A model generated the notes under the pieces. That model did no database searches, was not told where the DNA came from, and worked only from the letters and a program-made list of their open reading frames with translations. This document shows, piece after piece, positions 6,481 through 14,510 of a stretch of DNA of 30,905 nucleotides. Within the stretch, counting starts at the first letter, position 1; every line of letters starts with the position of its first letter. Source of the stretch: CAZRHR01 sp964599915 (lineage in GTDB: Bacteria; Bacteroidota; Bacteroidia; CAIKAF01); contig CAZRHR010000027.1 in assembly GCA_964599915.1 (NCBI GenBank), positions 1-30,905 on the forward strand, written 5' to 3'. The translations under genes and the position numbers were made by a program.

Positions 6481-8358
6481 ATGTGTGGCATTGCTGGGCA
6501 ATGGAGCCTTACCGCTCAAGTCCCTTCTCCTGAACTAACCCTACGCGCCGTGCAATGCATGCGGCTGCGGGGGCCCGATGCACAAAGAGAATTATCGTCT
6601 GGCAGAGCCTCTCTGGGCCATGCCAGACTTTCTATTTTAGATTTATCAGAGGCTGCCCATCAACCTTTTTCAGATGAAACCCAACGATTTCATCTGGTGT
6701 TCAATGGTGAGATTTTCAATTTTGAATCCCTCCGCAACCAACTCAAAGCAGATGGTATCCAATGTCGAACCCAATCCGACACAGAGGTACTTTTGCATTT
6801 ATTTCTTTTGGAAGGGCCGGCCATGCTGTCTAAACTCAATGGCTTTTTTGCTTTTGCAGTGTATGACAAGGAGGAAAATTCGATTTTTCTAGCCCGTGAC
6901 CGCTATGGGGTGAAGCCTCTTTATTACACCGTAGTGGACCAAAGACTGGTGTTCGCATCCGAGCTGAAAGCCTTGGTGGCCATGATTCCGTCCCCGGCTT
7001 TGGATCCGGTTTCCATGCAACTTTATTTTAGGAAAGGATATATTCCGGGACCCTACACCATTTATCAAAATGTACATCACCTTATGCCCGGTCATACCTT
7101 AAAAGGAAAAGGTGAAACGCTTTATACTCCGGAGCCCTGGTATCAATTTCCGGACCCAAACCATAGTTTAGAACCCTTACCTACTTATGAAGAGGCCAGC
7201 CGAACCGTTCGTTCTTTGGTGGCCGATGCGGTAAAACTTCGGATGGTAGCAGATGTACCGGTGGGCGCATTTTTGAGTGGTGGTGTAGATAGCTCAGTCG
7301 TGGTGGCGTGCGCGGCTCCTTTAAATCCGCAGCTACATACCTTTTCTATTGGTTATGCGGACGAACCGTTTTTCGATGAAACCCGATTCGCCGAAGCTGT
7401 GGCAAAGCATTTTGGAACCCAACACACCAGTTTTCAGCTGACCAACGACGATTTGCTTTCCGCCTTAGATGATGTGTTGGATTATTTAGACCAACCATTT
7501 GCAGATTCTTCAGCATTACCGTTGCATATTTTAAGCCGTAAAACACGAAAAAATGTAACAGTCGCTTTGTCCGGCGATGGGGGGGATGAGCTTTTTAGTG
7601 GCTACCACAAGCACATGGGAGAGTTTCTCATTCGCCAAGGTGGCTGGAAAATGAGTCTGGCAAAGGGATTAGCCCCATTGACTTCTTTTTTGCCTGCTTC
7701 ACGGCAGCATTGGTTGGGAAATAAAGTAAGGCAGCTGCAAAAACTTGCCCGTGTGCAACAATTAGGGCCGCGAGAAAGATACCGCCAATTGGCAGGAGTG
7801 ACAGATGATGCGTGGATTTCTAGGCTGCTTACCCATCATAGTAACGAGGACAACGCGCGTTTAGCACCCTTTCTTTCCGGTATCACGGATACTGGTACCA
7901 TGAACCAAGTGCTGGAAGCAGATATGCGTTTGGTGTTGCCCTTCGATATGCTTACAAAAGTCGATTTGATGAGCATGGCCAATAGTTTGGAGGTACGTTC
8001 GCCCTTATTGGATTATAGGTTGGTAGATTTTGTTGGACAGCTTCCTGAATCCTATAAAATAGACCGACATCGAAAGAAAAAGCTGCTCATTGACGCTTTC
8101 AAAGCAGATATTCCTGAAGTGGTTTATAATAGGCCTAAACATGGGTTTGAGGTTCCTTTGTTGAAATGGTTTAGGGGGCCTTTGAAAAGCAGAATCACTA
8201 CACTTTTAAATGATGAGACCTTGTTTCCCCCTGTATGGTTCAATCGTACCGCTTTGGATGAGGTTTTGCGGGAACTCGATGGCAATCAGCCAAAAGAAGT
8301 AAGTTTTAAGATATGGTCTCTATTGGTTTGGGCCCATTGGTATAAAAAGAACAGGTAA
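6481..8358 (+). CDS. asnB: Asparagine synthase (glutamine-hydrolysing)
   Basis: A 625-residue AsnB-type enzyme that transfers glutamine-derived ammonia to an adenylated carboxylate, normally aspartate. Cys2, exposed after Met removal, is the N-terminal nucleophile (MCGIAG); the glutaminase domain has RLSILDLSEAAHQP, FNGEIFNF and ARDRYGVKPLYY. The synthetase domain starts near 240 and has the PP-loop SGGVDSS at 266-272 and ALSGDGGDELFSGY. Because it precedes a glycosyltransferase and polysaccharide export genes, it may amidate a sugar acid or serve the surface polysaccharide, as AsnB paralogues do in O-antigen and exopolysaccharide clusters; that role is inference. The ATG is fixed by the essential Cys2. 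Local composition is GC-richer than in the export genes downstream. Confidence 0.92.
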   Translation: MCGIAGQWSLTAQVPSPELTLRAVQCMRLRGPDAQRELSSGRASLGHARLSILDLSEAAHQPFSDETQRFHLVFNGEIFNFESLRNQLKADGIQCRTQSDTEVLLHLFLLEGPAMLSKLNGFFAFAVYDKEENSIFLARDRYGVKPLYYTVVDQRLVFASELKALVAMIPSPALDPVSMQLYFRKGYIPGPYTIYQNVHHLMPGHTLKGKGETLYTPEPWYQFPDPNHSLEPLPTYEEASRTVRSLVADAVKLRMVADVPVGAFLSGGVDSSVVVACAAPLNPQLHTFSIGYADEPFFDETRFAEAVAKHFGTQHTSFQLTNDDLLSALDDVLDYLDQPFADSSALPLHILSRKTRKNVTVALSGDGGDELFSGYHKHMGEFLIRQGGWKMSLAKGLAPLTSFLPASRQHWLGNKVRQLQKLARVQQLGPRERYRQLAGVTDDAWISRLLTHHSNEDNARLAPFLSGITDTGTMNQVLEADMRLVLPFDMLTKVDLMSMANSLEVRSPLLDYRLVDFVGQLPESYKIDRHRKKKLLIDAFKADIPEVVYNRPKHGFEVPLLKWFRGPLKSRITTLLNDETLFPPVWFNRTALDEVLRELDGNQPKEVSFKIWSLLVWAHWYKKNR

Positions 8359-8404
8359 AATTGAAACTATTATAAATTGTTCTGTTTTTTAATTTATTTC
8401 ACAC

Positions 8405-8412
8405 TAAATTTG
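8405..8412 (+). promoter_or_regulatory. Bacteroidota -7 promoter element before GT4 gene
   Basis: TAAATTTG matches TAnnTTTG exactly and lies 23 bases before the ATG of the glycosyltransferase, in the largest gap (77 bases) of the polysaccharide block. The surrounding DNA is very AT-rich. The best -33 candidate (CTG, 8382-8384, spacing 20) is degenerate. It may start the transcript for the export genes. Confidence 0.5.
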
Positions 8413-8435
8413 TTTGCCAACCTCGAAGAAGTTTT

Positions 8436-9644
8436 ATGCCAAAAGTTTTACGAATTATAAATCGGTTCAATCTCGGAGGGCCCACCTATAACGCAGCTTA
8501 TTTAACCCGCTATTTGACTCCGGATTATAAAACGTTGCTTGTGGGCGGAATGCCTGAGGAGAGCGAGGGATCATCGGAATTTATTCTTAAAAAAATTGGT
8601 GTAAAGCCCATTATAATTCCTGAAATGCACCGTTCTATTTCGTATAACAACGATGTGCGGGTCTATTATAAGATTAAAAATATTATCGACAGGTTTAAAC
8701 CTGATATTGTACATACACATGCGTCTAAAGCAGGGTCTTTAGGTCGTTTGGCAGCTTATCGTGCGGGGGTGCCTGTGGTGCTTCATACCTTTCATGGGCA
8801 CGTGTTTCACAGTTATTTCGGTAAAACCAAAACCACTATTTATAAGCAGATAGAACGGCGGTTGGCTAAAATGTCAACTCGGATTATTGCCATTTCAGAT
8901 ATACAGAAGTATGAGTTGTCCGAAGTCCATCGCATTTGTGAGCCGGAGAAAATTTCTGTGGTGCCTTTAGGATTTGACTTATCGCGTTTTCAAGAAAACC
9001 ACGCCGCTAAACGTGAAGCTTTTCGGAAAAAATACAACTTGGATGAAGATGAAGTGGCCATAGGTATTATTGGCCGATTGGTACCCATCAAAAATCATGC
9101 TTTTTTCCTTCAAGTTTTACAGGAAGTGTTGGCGCATAGTCACAGGAAAGTGAGGGCCTTTATCATTGGAGATGGTGAATTAATGGAGCCGCTACAAAAA
9201 CAAGCAGAAGAGTTGGGCATACCCTTCTCGGTTATGGATAGCAGTGTAAAAGCACCCTTAGAATTTACCTCTTGGGAAAGAGAAATTGATGTAGTAAATG
9301 CCGGTTTGGATATTGTATGTCTGACCTCTTTAAATGAAGGAACACCAGTGAGTCTTATTGAGGCGCAGGCGTCAGGAGTACCTGTGGTTTCCACCAACGT
9401 AGGTGGGATAGAAAATGTGGTACTTCATGGAAAAACAGGTTTACTTAGTGAACGCGATGATCTGGCCACCATGGTTCGCCATGTGATGGATTTGGTGCAC
9501 CATGATCAACTACGTCAAGATTTGGGTGGGGAAGGTTGGAATTGGGTGTCGCAGAAATTCCATTATACTCGATTGGTTGCTGATATGAAGGAACTATATG
9601 ATGGATTATTGAAAATAAAGTCCAATCCATCCCTCTATTCATAG
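8436..9644 (+). CDS. Glycosyltransferase family 4 (GT-B) enzyme
   Basis: A 402-residue retaining GT-B glycosyltransferase, expected to add a sugar from a nucleotide donor to a lipid-linked oligosaccharide at the cytoplasmic face. The N-terminal half has the acceptor-side glycine loop NRFNLGGPTYNAAYL (about 9-23) and the conserved HTHASKAGSLGRLAAYRAG. The C-terminal half has VPLGFDLSRF, the family signature Glu301-x7-Glu309 in EGTPVSLIEAQASGVPVV, and NVGGIENVVLHGKTGLL, which bind the donor. No signal peptide or membrane span is present. Donor and acceptor cannot be read from sequence. It is the only chain-extending glycosyltransferase in the block, so others must be encoded elsewhere. The likely promoter is 23 bases upstream. 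Confidence 0.9.
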   Translation: MPKVLRIINRFNLGGPTYNAAYLTRYLTPDYKTLLVGGMPEESEGSSEFILKKIGVKPIIIPEMHRSISYNNDVRVYYKIKNIIDRFKPDIVHTHASKAGSLGRLAAYRAGVPVVLHTFHGHVFHSYFGKTKTTIYKQIERRLAKMSTRIIAISDIQKYELSEVHRICEPEKISVVPLGFDLSRFQENHAAKREAFRKKYNLDEDEVAIGIIGRLVPIKNHAFFLQVLQEVLAHSHRKVRAFIIGDGELMEPLQKQAEELGIPFSVMDSSVKAPLEFTSWEREIDVVNAGLDIVCLTSLNEGTPVSLIEAQASGVPVVSTNVGGIENVVLHGKTGLLSERDDLATMVRHVMDLVHHDQLRQDLGGEGWNWVSQKFHYTRLVADMKELYDGLLKIKSNPSLYS

Positions 9645-9674
9645 AATGGGGGGGGAGAAGGATGTATTTTCTAT

Positions 9675-9682
9675 TAACTTTG
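9675..9682 (+). promoter_or_regulatory. Bacteroidota -7 element before wza-like gene
   Basis: TAACTTTG is an exact TAnnTTTG match, 17 bases before the ATG at 9700. It would lie inside the coding region if the in-frame ATG at 9646 were used, so it supports the downstream start. No -33 TTG is seen in the G-rich stretch upstream. Confidence 0.45.
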
Positions 9683-9699
9683 TTTCGTTACATGTTTTT

Positions 9700-10455
9700 A
9701 TGATCCCTCGGAAATATCTTTTAATTGGTTTACTGCCATTTTTGCTTTATGGATGTGCTACTTTTAATCAGCACATTATGCTTAGGGTGCCCAGAAATTA
9801 TCAATTTGATGCAGCCCCAGCTATTCCAGATTCTTTGTACCGGATTGCTCCCAATGATGTACTTTCGATAAGGGTATTGGCTAGTAATGGTTCTAGTGCC
9901 TTAGGTATGACGGCGAATGCGGTCGATAGAAGCCTTGTGGTTCCGGTAGAATATGATGGTAAAGTTAAATTACCGGTGATAGGTCGGGTTTCATTAAATG
10001 GGCTTACGCGTAGGGCTGCGGAAGATAGTCTTGAATCTTGGTTTGGAGTGTATTATATAGACCCTTTTGTCCGAGTTCTTTTGGAAAACAGGCAAGTGAT
10101 TGTTTTTCCAGGTACGGGTTCAAATGCCCAAGTTCTTAAATTTGAAAACGAAAACATGAATATATTTGAGGCGCTCGCCAGGGTAGGTGGAATTACCACC
10201 AATGGCAAGGCACATAGTATAAAATTAATTCGTGGTGATTTAAAAAACCCCGTGGTCTTAAAGATTGATTTATCTACCCTTGAAGGAATGAAAAATGGAG
10301 ATTTAGCCCTTCAGTCTGGAGATATTATTTATGTTGACACAAGAGAGAATTTTGCATCCATATTCTCATCTACGGTTATGCCCTATACCTTAATGGTTAC
10401 ACCACTTATCTCCATTGCTACAACTGTTATTTTAATAATTAGTCTAGGTAAATAA
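9700..10455 (+). CDS. Polysaccharide export lipoprotein, Wza family
   Basis: A 251-residue outer-membrane polysaccharide export protein. The start is placed at ATG 9700 rather than the in-frame ATG 9646: from 9700 the chain begins with a textbook lipoprotein signal peptide (MIPRKYLLIG then LLPFLLYGC, lipidated Cys19), whereas the longer form would put 18 polar residues ahead of it. The Poly_export domain begins at YRIAPNDVLSIRVL (about 47-60), followed by a SLBB-like region (about 125-225; ALARVGGITTNGKAHSIKLI). A final hydrophobic segment (about 228-250) could be the C-terminal helix that forms the outer-membrane pore in Wza. The kinase/co-polymerase gene follows four bases later, the classical wza-wzc arrangement. 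The gene is AT-rich compared with flanking housekeeping genes. Confidence 0.88.
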   Translation: MIPRKYLLIGLLPFLLYGCATFNQHIMLRVPRNYQFDAAPAIPDSLYRIAPNDVLSIRVLASNGSSALGMTANAVDRSLVVPVEYDGKVKLPVIGRVSLNGLTRRAAEDSLESWFGVYYIDPFVRVLLENRQVIVFPGTGSNAQVLKFENENMNIFEALARVGGITTNGKAHSIKLIRGDLKNPVVLKIDLSTLEGMKNGDLALQSGDIIYVDTRENFASIFSSTVMPYTLMVTPLISIATTVILIISLGK

Positions 10456-10459
10456 ATAC

Positions 10460-12886
10460 ATGGCCAAAAAAACGATTCCGCTGTACAATCAAGAATTTGA
10501 CCCGAAGGTATTTATCTTGATTTTTAAAAAAAATGCATGGACAATATCCCTGATTTTTGCCACCATTTTTTTGATAGTATTTTTATATTTAAGATATGCT
10601 ACTCCCCAATACTATGCCGTTGCAGATATCCAATTGACCTCTGAAGAGAAATTAGACTATCTCCAAACTGGACAATACTTTACAGATGATTTGGCAAAGG
10701 AGTTGGAGTTATTGCGCTCACCAGTTTTCTTACTTCAGGTGTTAGAAACTTTACCTTTAGACATTACTTATTATAAAAAGGGAAATTTTGTAAACCTAGA
10801 TATTTATAATAGAGCGCCCTACTCAGTTAAAGTTTTGGAAGTCAAGCATCAAAAGTTTTATCAAAATCCAATTTTTATAAATTATAATTCGACCGATAAA
10901 GGTGAATTGACCTATGATTATTTGGGTGAAAACATATCTCAGTCTTTTGAATATGGGACAATTATTTCTACACCTCACGTAAACTTAATGATTACGCCCA
11001 AAGATGGTGAGTCTATACTTGAGTTAAAGGACCACTATTTTGTAATCAATGATCCCCAAAGACTGGTTGAACTTTTTTTGAATGAAAAATTAAATGTATC
11101 TATTCGGAACAAGGAAGCCCGGCTTTTGAGGATAGAAATGACAGATTATAACCCTTTTCGTGCCTCGGATGTAGTAAATGCTGTTGCTGCCGTTTTTGAA
11201 GAATTTAATATCAAGGCAAAAAGTGAAAGTGCCAATAGAGTGCTATTATATATAGATGAATCTGTAGAAATCGTTAAAAACGCACTTTCAGCATCAGATT
11301 CTATGCTTGCTGATTTTAGGAGGCGAAATAACATTTCTCTCGAGGATAATCCTAAAATGGATGTATCTCTGATGCATAATTTGGAGTTAGTGGATAAGCT
11401 ATCACAACTTATTGAAGAAGATACTTATAGCATTAGCATTCTTTCCCAAGCTTTAGGAAATGCACAGAAAGAAAATCCTGACTTTTTGGAAATCATTGTA
11501 GCTGTGCAATCTGTTTCTAATGGGCCCATGTTATCCGGCTTATTAACAAAAATGCAATCCCTGCAGGAAGAACGTGATATTATGAGAATGCGTTTTGCAG
11601 AAACTTCTACAGATATAAAAGAAATTAATCATCTAATTCAACTTCAACAAAAATTAATTATTGAAACCATTCAATTTCAAATTCAATTTCTTAATCGAAA
11701 AATAGAAGCCTATAAAGATAAATTAAAAAGTATAGATACAGAACTTTATCAGGACGATGAAGGAGCTAAAATGGATATGGAGTATGCAAAATTGCTGCGT
11801 ATTTATGAAGTAAACGAGAAGTATTATAAGGAATTGATTGATCGAAAAGCAGAATTTTCTCTGGCTCGTGAGGGATATACACCCGGATACCGAATTTTAA
11901 ATCGCGGTTTTACTAATGAAACGCCCGTTTCACCTAACCGAAGATTAATCATATTAGGTGGTATCTTCATGGCCTTCCTATTTTCTTTCGCTCTTATTGG
12001 TCTCCAATACCTTCTATTTGATACTATTTTGGGTATTCAAGATATCACAAAATACACAGATGCCCCTTTTATTGGGGTGGTTACACAAATAAAAAATGCT
12101 ATTCCAGTATCACAAATCGTAGTGGATAAAAATCCAAAATCTATGATTTCAGAGACTTTTAGGACCATTCGTTCTAACATGGATTTTGTTTCCTCTAGTC
12201 CGGATACCAAAATAATTGCAGTAACGAGTACCATTTCAGGAGAGGGTAAAACATTTGTTACGCTTAATTTGGCCAGCATTTTGTCCATGGTTCAAAAAAA
12301 GGTGATTTTAATTGATTGTGATATGCGTAAGCCTAAAATCCACTTGGGCTTTAATTCCTCCAATCAAATTGGCCTTAGTACCCTTCTCATAGGAAAGAAC
12401 ACATTGGAAGAATCCATTCAAAAGAGTGAAAAACACCGAATGGATTTTATACCAGCAGGACCCATTCCTCCTAATCCATCTGAATTAATTATGAGCCAAA
12501 ATATGATTGATATAATTGAGGAGCTCAAAAAACACTATGACTATATCATTTTCGATACGCCTCCCGTAGGTATTGTTAGTGACGGTGTTACCCTTTTGAG
12601 AAACGCCGATTTCCCAATCTATGTGTTTCGCGCTAACTTTAGTTCCCGGCCTTTCTTACATACTTTAGAGCGTCTCATTGAAGAAAAGAAAATTACTAAA
12701 ATGCTTACCGTCTTAAATGGAATGATGCCAACGCGCTCAAAATATGGGTACGGGTATGGGTACGGGTATGGGTACGGGTACGGGTACGGGTACGGGTATG
12801 GCTATTACGAAGAAGATTCAAGTAAGAATAAGTATTTTAAACTAGTGCGTACTTTACTAAAGTCATTTTTCAGAAAATTAAAATGA
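10460..12886 (+). CDS. Wzc-type polysaccharide co-polymerase and tyrosine autokinase
   Basis: An 808-residue inner-membrane protein combining chain-length control and BY-type tyrosine kinase. It has a first transmembrane helix at about 25-46, a Wzz-type periplasmic domain with long coiled-coil stretches (about 260-470), a GNVR-type PVSPNRR just before the second helix (about 494-518), and a C-terminal cytoplasmic kinase with Walker A SGEGKTF (about 595), Walker A' VILIDCDMRKPK (about 615-626) and Walker B YDYIIFDTPPVG (about 694-705). The tail carries ten Tyr-Gly units then Tyr-Tyr, the autophosphorylated tyrosine cluster. It is expected to polymerise as a ring and cycle with a phosphatase; none is encoded here. 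The gene is markedly AT-rich (spot counts of two 60-base lines give 25-27% GC). Confidence 0.92.
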   Translation: MAKKTIPLYNQEFDPKVFILIFKKNAWTISLIFATIFLIVFLYLRYATPQYYAVADIQLTSEEKLDYLQTGQYFTDDLAKELELLRSPVFLLQVLETLPLDITYYKKGNFVNLDIYNRAPYSVKVLEVKHQKFYQNPIFINYNSTDKGELTYDYLGENISQSFEYGTIISTPHVNLMITPKDGESILELKDHYFVINDPQRLVELFLNEKLNVSIRNKEARLLRIEMTDYNPFRASDVVNAVAAVFEEFNIKAKSESANRVLLYIDESVEIVKNALSASDSMLADFRRRNNISLEDNPKMDVSLMHNLELVDKLSQLIEEDTYSISILSQALGNAQKENPDFLEIIVAVQSVSNGPMLSGLLTKMQSLQEERDIMRMRFAETSTDIKEINHLIQLQQKLIIETIQFQIQFLNRKIEAYKDKLKSIDTELYQDDEGAKMDMEYAKLLRIYEVNEKYYKELIDRKAEFSLAREGYTPGYRILNRGFTNETPVSPNRRLIILGGIFMAFLFSFALIGLQYLLFDTILGIQDITKYTDAPFIGVVTQIKNAIPVSQIVVDKNPKSMISETFRTIRSNMDFVSSSPDTKIIAVTSTISGEGKTFVTLNLASILSMVQKKVILIDCDMRKPKIHLGFNSSNQIGLSTLLIGKNTLEESIQKSEKHRMDFIPAGPIPPNPSELIMSQNMIDIIEELKKHYDYIIFDTPPVGIVSDGVTLLRNADFPIYVFRANFSSRPFLHTLERLIEEKKITKMLTVLNGMMPTRSKYGYGYGYGYGYGYGYGYGYGYYEEDSSKNKYFKLVRTLLKSFFRKLK
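12743..12802 (+). repeat. Hexanucleotide tandem repeat encoding (Tyr-Gly)10
   Basis: Ten in-frame 6-bp units of TAY-GGG (the last is TAT-GGC) lie in the 3' part of the kinase gene. Glycine is GGG in nine of ten units while tyrosine alternates TAT and TAC. Unit changes would keep the frame and alter only the number of phosphoacceptor tyrosines. Confidence 0.95.
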
Positions 12887-12893
12887 TTGGCTT

Positions 12894-13436
12894 GTGTTAA
12901 TTGAAACTACTTTTATCTCTGGACCTGTTCTATTGAAACCCAAAGTTTTTGGCGACCACAGAGGCTATTTTTTTGAATCGTACCGTCAGGATGTATTCGA
13001 AGCTGCTGCGGGCCCCATCTCTTTTGTCCAAGACAATGAATCCATGAGTAACCGAGGCATTTTGCGCGGTTTGCATTTTCAAAATCCTCCCTACGCTCAA
13101 GGTAAATTGGTTCGCGTAGTCCAAGGTGCCGTCTTGGATGTGGCCGTAGATGTTCGCAAAGATTCACCCACTTATGGTGAACATATAGCCATTGAGCTTT
13201 CGGCTGAAAATAAAACCATGCTGTACGTTCCACCCGGATTTGCACACGGATTTTATACCCTTCAAGACCAAACCATTTTTCAATATAAATGCACCGGATA
13301 TTATCATCCGCAAGCAGAAGTTTCCCTCGCCTGGAATGACCCCCACCTTGCCATCCAATGGCCGGATTTGAATCCTATTTTATCAGCAAAAGATGTAAAT
13401 GGAATTTCATTTTCTGGATTTAGCTCACCTTTTTAA
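12894..13436 (+). CDS. rfbC: dTDP-4-dehydrorhamnose 3,5-epimerase
   Basis: A 180-residue cupin-fold RmlC/RfbC enzyme that epimerises dTDP-4-keto-6-deoxyglucose at C3 and C5, the third step to dTDP-L-rhamnose or related deoxysugars. Visible motifs are KVFGDHRGYFFESY, the catalytic His61 in LRGLHFQ, the strand VVQGAVLDVAVDVRKDSPTYG, PPGFAHGFYTL, the Tyr-bearing YKCTGYY (131-137) and Asp167 in SAKD. Length is normal. The start is GTG: the ATG that overlaps the kinase stop (12883) terminates after five codons, and no in-frame ATG lies ahead of the conserved N-terminus. The gene begins seven bases after the kinase stop. rfbA, rfbB and rfbD are not in the window. Confidence 0.92.
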   Translation: MLIETTFISGPVLLKPKVFGDHRGYFFESYRQDVFEAAAGPISFVQDNESMSNRGILRGLHFQNPPYAQGKLVRVVQGAVLDVAVDVRKDSPTYGEHIAIELSAENKTMLYVPPGFAHGFYTLQDQTIFQYKCTGYYHPQAEVSLAWNDPHLAIQWPDLNPILSAKDVNGISFSGFSSPF

Positions 13437-13445
13437 ATTATTGTG

Positions 13446-14510
13446 ATGGTACAAGCGAACCTTATGGTGCTAGTGTTTGTGGTGTTGTCTATTGGCTTAT
13501 CCTTATTGGTCAATGCGCTTTTCTTGAAATTTTCTACCAACCTGGGTACACGAAACAAGGAAGGTCTGGTTCGTTGGTCGGCCCAAGTAAAACCTTCCGT
13601 TGGAGGATTTTCTTTTTTCTTTTGTTTCCTTTTATCCGTGGTGGCCGCTGCCCTAACCTTTGGACAAAACAACCCTATGGTACCTTTTTTAGGTTTGGTT
13701 GGGGCTTGTACCTTGGGCTTTCTTATTGGGCTTGCAGATGATGCTTACAATACAAAACCGGCTTTGAAATTTTCAGGCCAAATCGCTTGCGGACTCATCG
13801 TTTGGTTTAGTGGTAACGGTATTTCTCTTACAGGTTTAGAAGGTGTGGATTTTGCCTTAACCCTGCTTTGGGTGGCAGGCCTTATGAATTCGCTGAACAT
13901 GTTAGACAATATGGATGGCATTACCACCGTAGTTTCGCTCATGATTGTCCTTGGTATGGCGCTGTTCGCAGCCCTGGGACCACTTGGTTTCTTCCAACCT
14001 GATGTTTGGATTTTACTTGGCATGGCAGGTGGACTCCTCGGCTTTTTGTATTATAACTGGAGTCCTGCACGGATTTACATGGGCGATACAGGCTCCATGT
14101 TCATCGGGGTGTTTTTGGCCGTTTTTTCCATCAAATTGCACTGGAATGCCACCTTTACGGGCCCATGGCACACCCTTCCGGGACATCTTTTGGTTATTTG
14201 GCTTCCTTTTGTGGTGCCTGTAGCAGATACCCTCACGGTTTCTATCAATCGCATATTGAGCGGAAAATCTCCATTTGTGGGTGGCAGAGATCATACCACC
14301 CATCACTTGGCTTACCGCGGTTTTAAAGAACGACACATTGCGGCTTTATACGCTTTGCTTTCTTTGGCAGGAAGCACCTTGGTCATCATTTTGACCCAAA
14401 CCGATGAATCTTTGATTTGGTTCGTATCGGCCATTGGTCTTTTGGTTGTAACTTTAGCCCTATATCTTACAACCAAAGGAAAACATGGACCAGCTACCCC
14501 AAAATCCTAA
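13446..14510 (+). CDS. Undecaprenyl-phosphate GlcNAc-1-phosphate transferase family (WecA/TagO-like)
   Basis: A 354-residue polytopic enzyme of the MraY/WecA family that moves a sugar-1-phosphate from a UDP-sugar to undecaprenyl phosphate, the first membrane step of polysaccharide synthesis. About ten hydrophobic segments are present. Family motifs are the Asp-Asp pair in GLADDAYNTKP (98-99), NMLDNMDGIT (151-160), GDTGSMF (213-219) and the late cytoplasmic loop GGRDHTTHHLAYRG. The NxxDNxDG and HTTHHLAYRG signatures point to WecA/TagO rather than to MraY of peptidoglycan synthesis. I prefer ATG 13446 over the GTG one codon earlier. It starts nine bases after rfbC. The 3' end overlaps the lytic transglycosylase gene by 26 bases. 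Confidence 0.9.
   Translation: MVQANLMVLVFVVLSIGLSLLVNALFLKFSTNLGTRNKEGLVRWSAQVKPSVGGFSFFFCFLLSVVAAALTFGQNNPMVPFLGLVGACTLGFLIGLADDAYNTKPALKFSGQIACGLIVWFSGNGISLTGLEGVDFALTLLWVAGLMNSLNMLDNMDGITTVVSLMIVLGMALFAALGPLGFFQPDVWILLGMAGGLLGFLYYNWSPARIYMGDTGSMFIGVFLAVFSIKLHWNATFTGPWHTLPGHLLVIWLPFVVPVADTLTVSINRILSGKSPFVGGRDHTTHHLAYRGFKERHIAALYALLSLAGSTLVIILTQTDESLIWFVSAIGLLVVTLALYLTTKGKHGPATPKS

Noticed and set aside
12743..12802. GGGTAY repeat as a telomere-like, G-quadruplex or CRISPR element
   Set aside because: It is in frame in a kinase gene and encodes the tyrosine-rich tail expected at that position; runs of three G could form a quadruplex, but nothing else supports a separate role.
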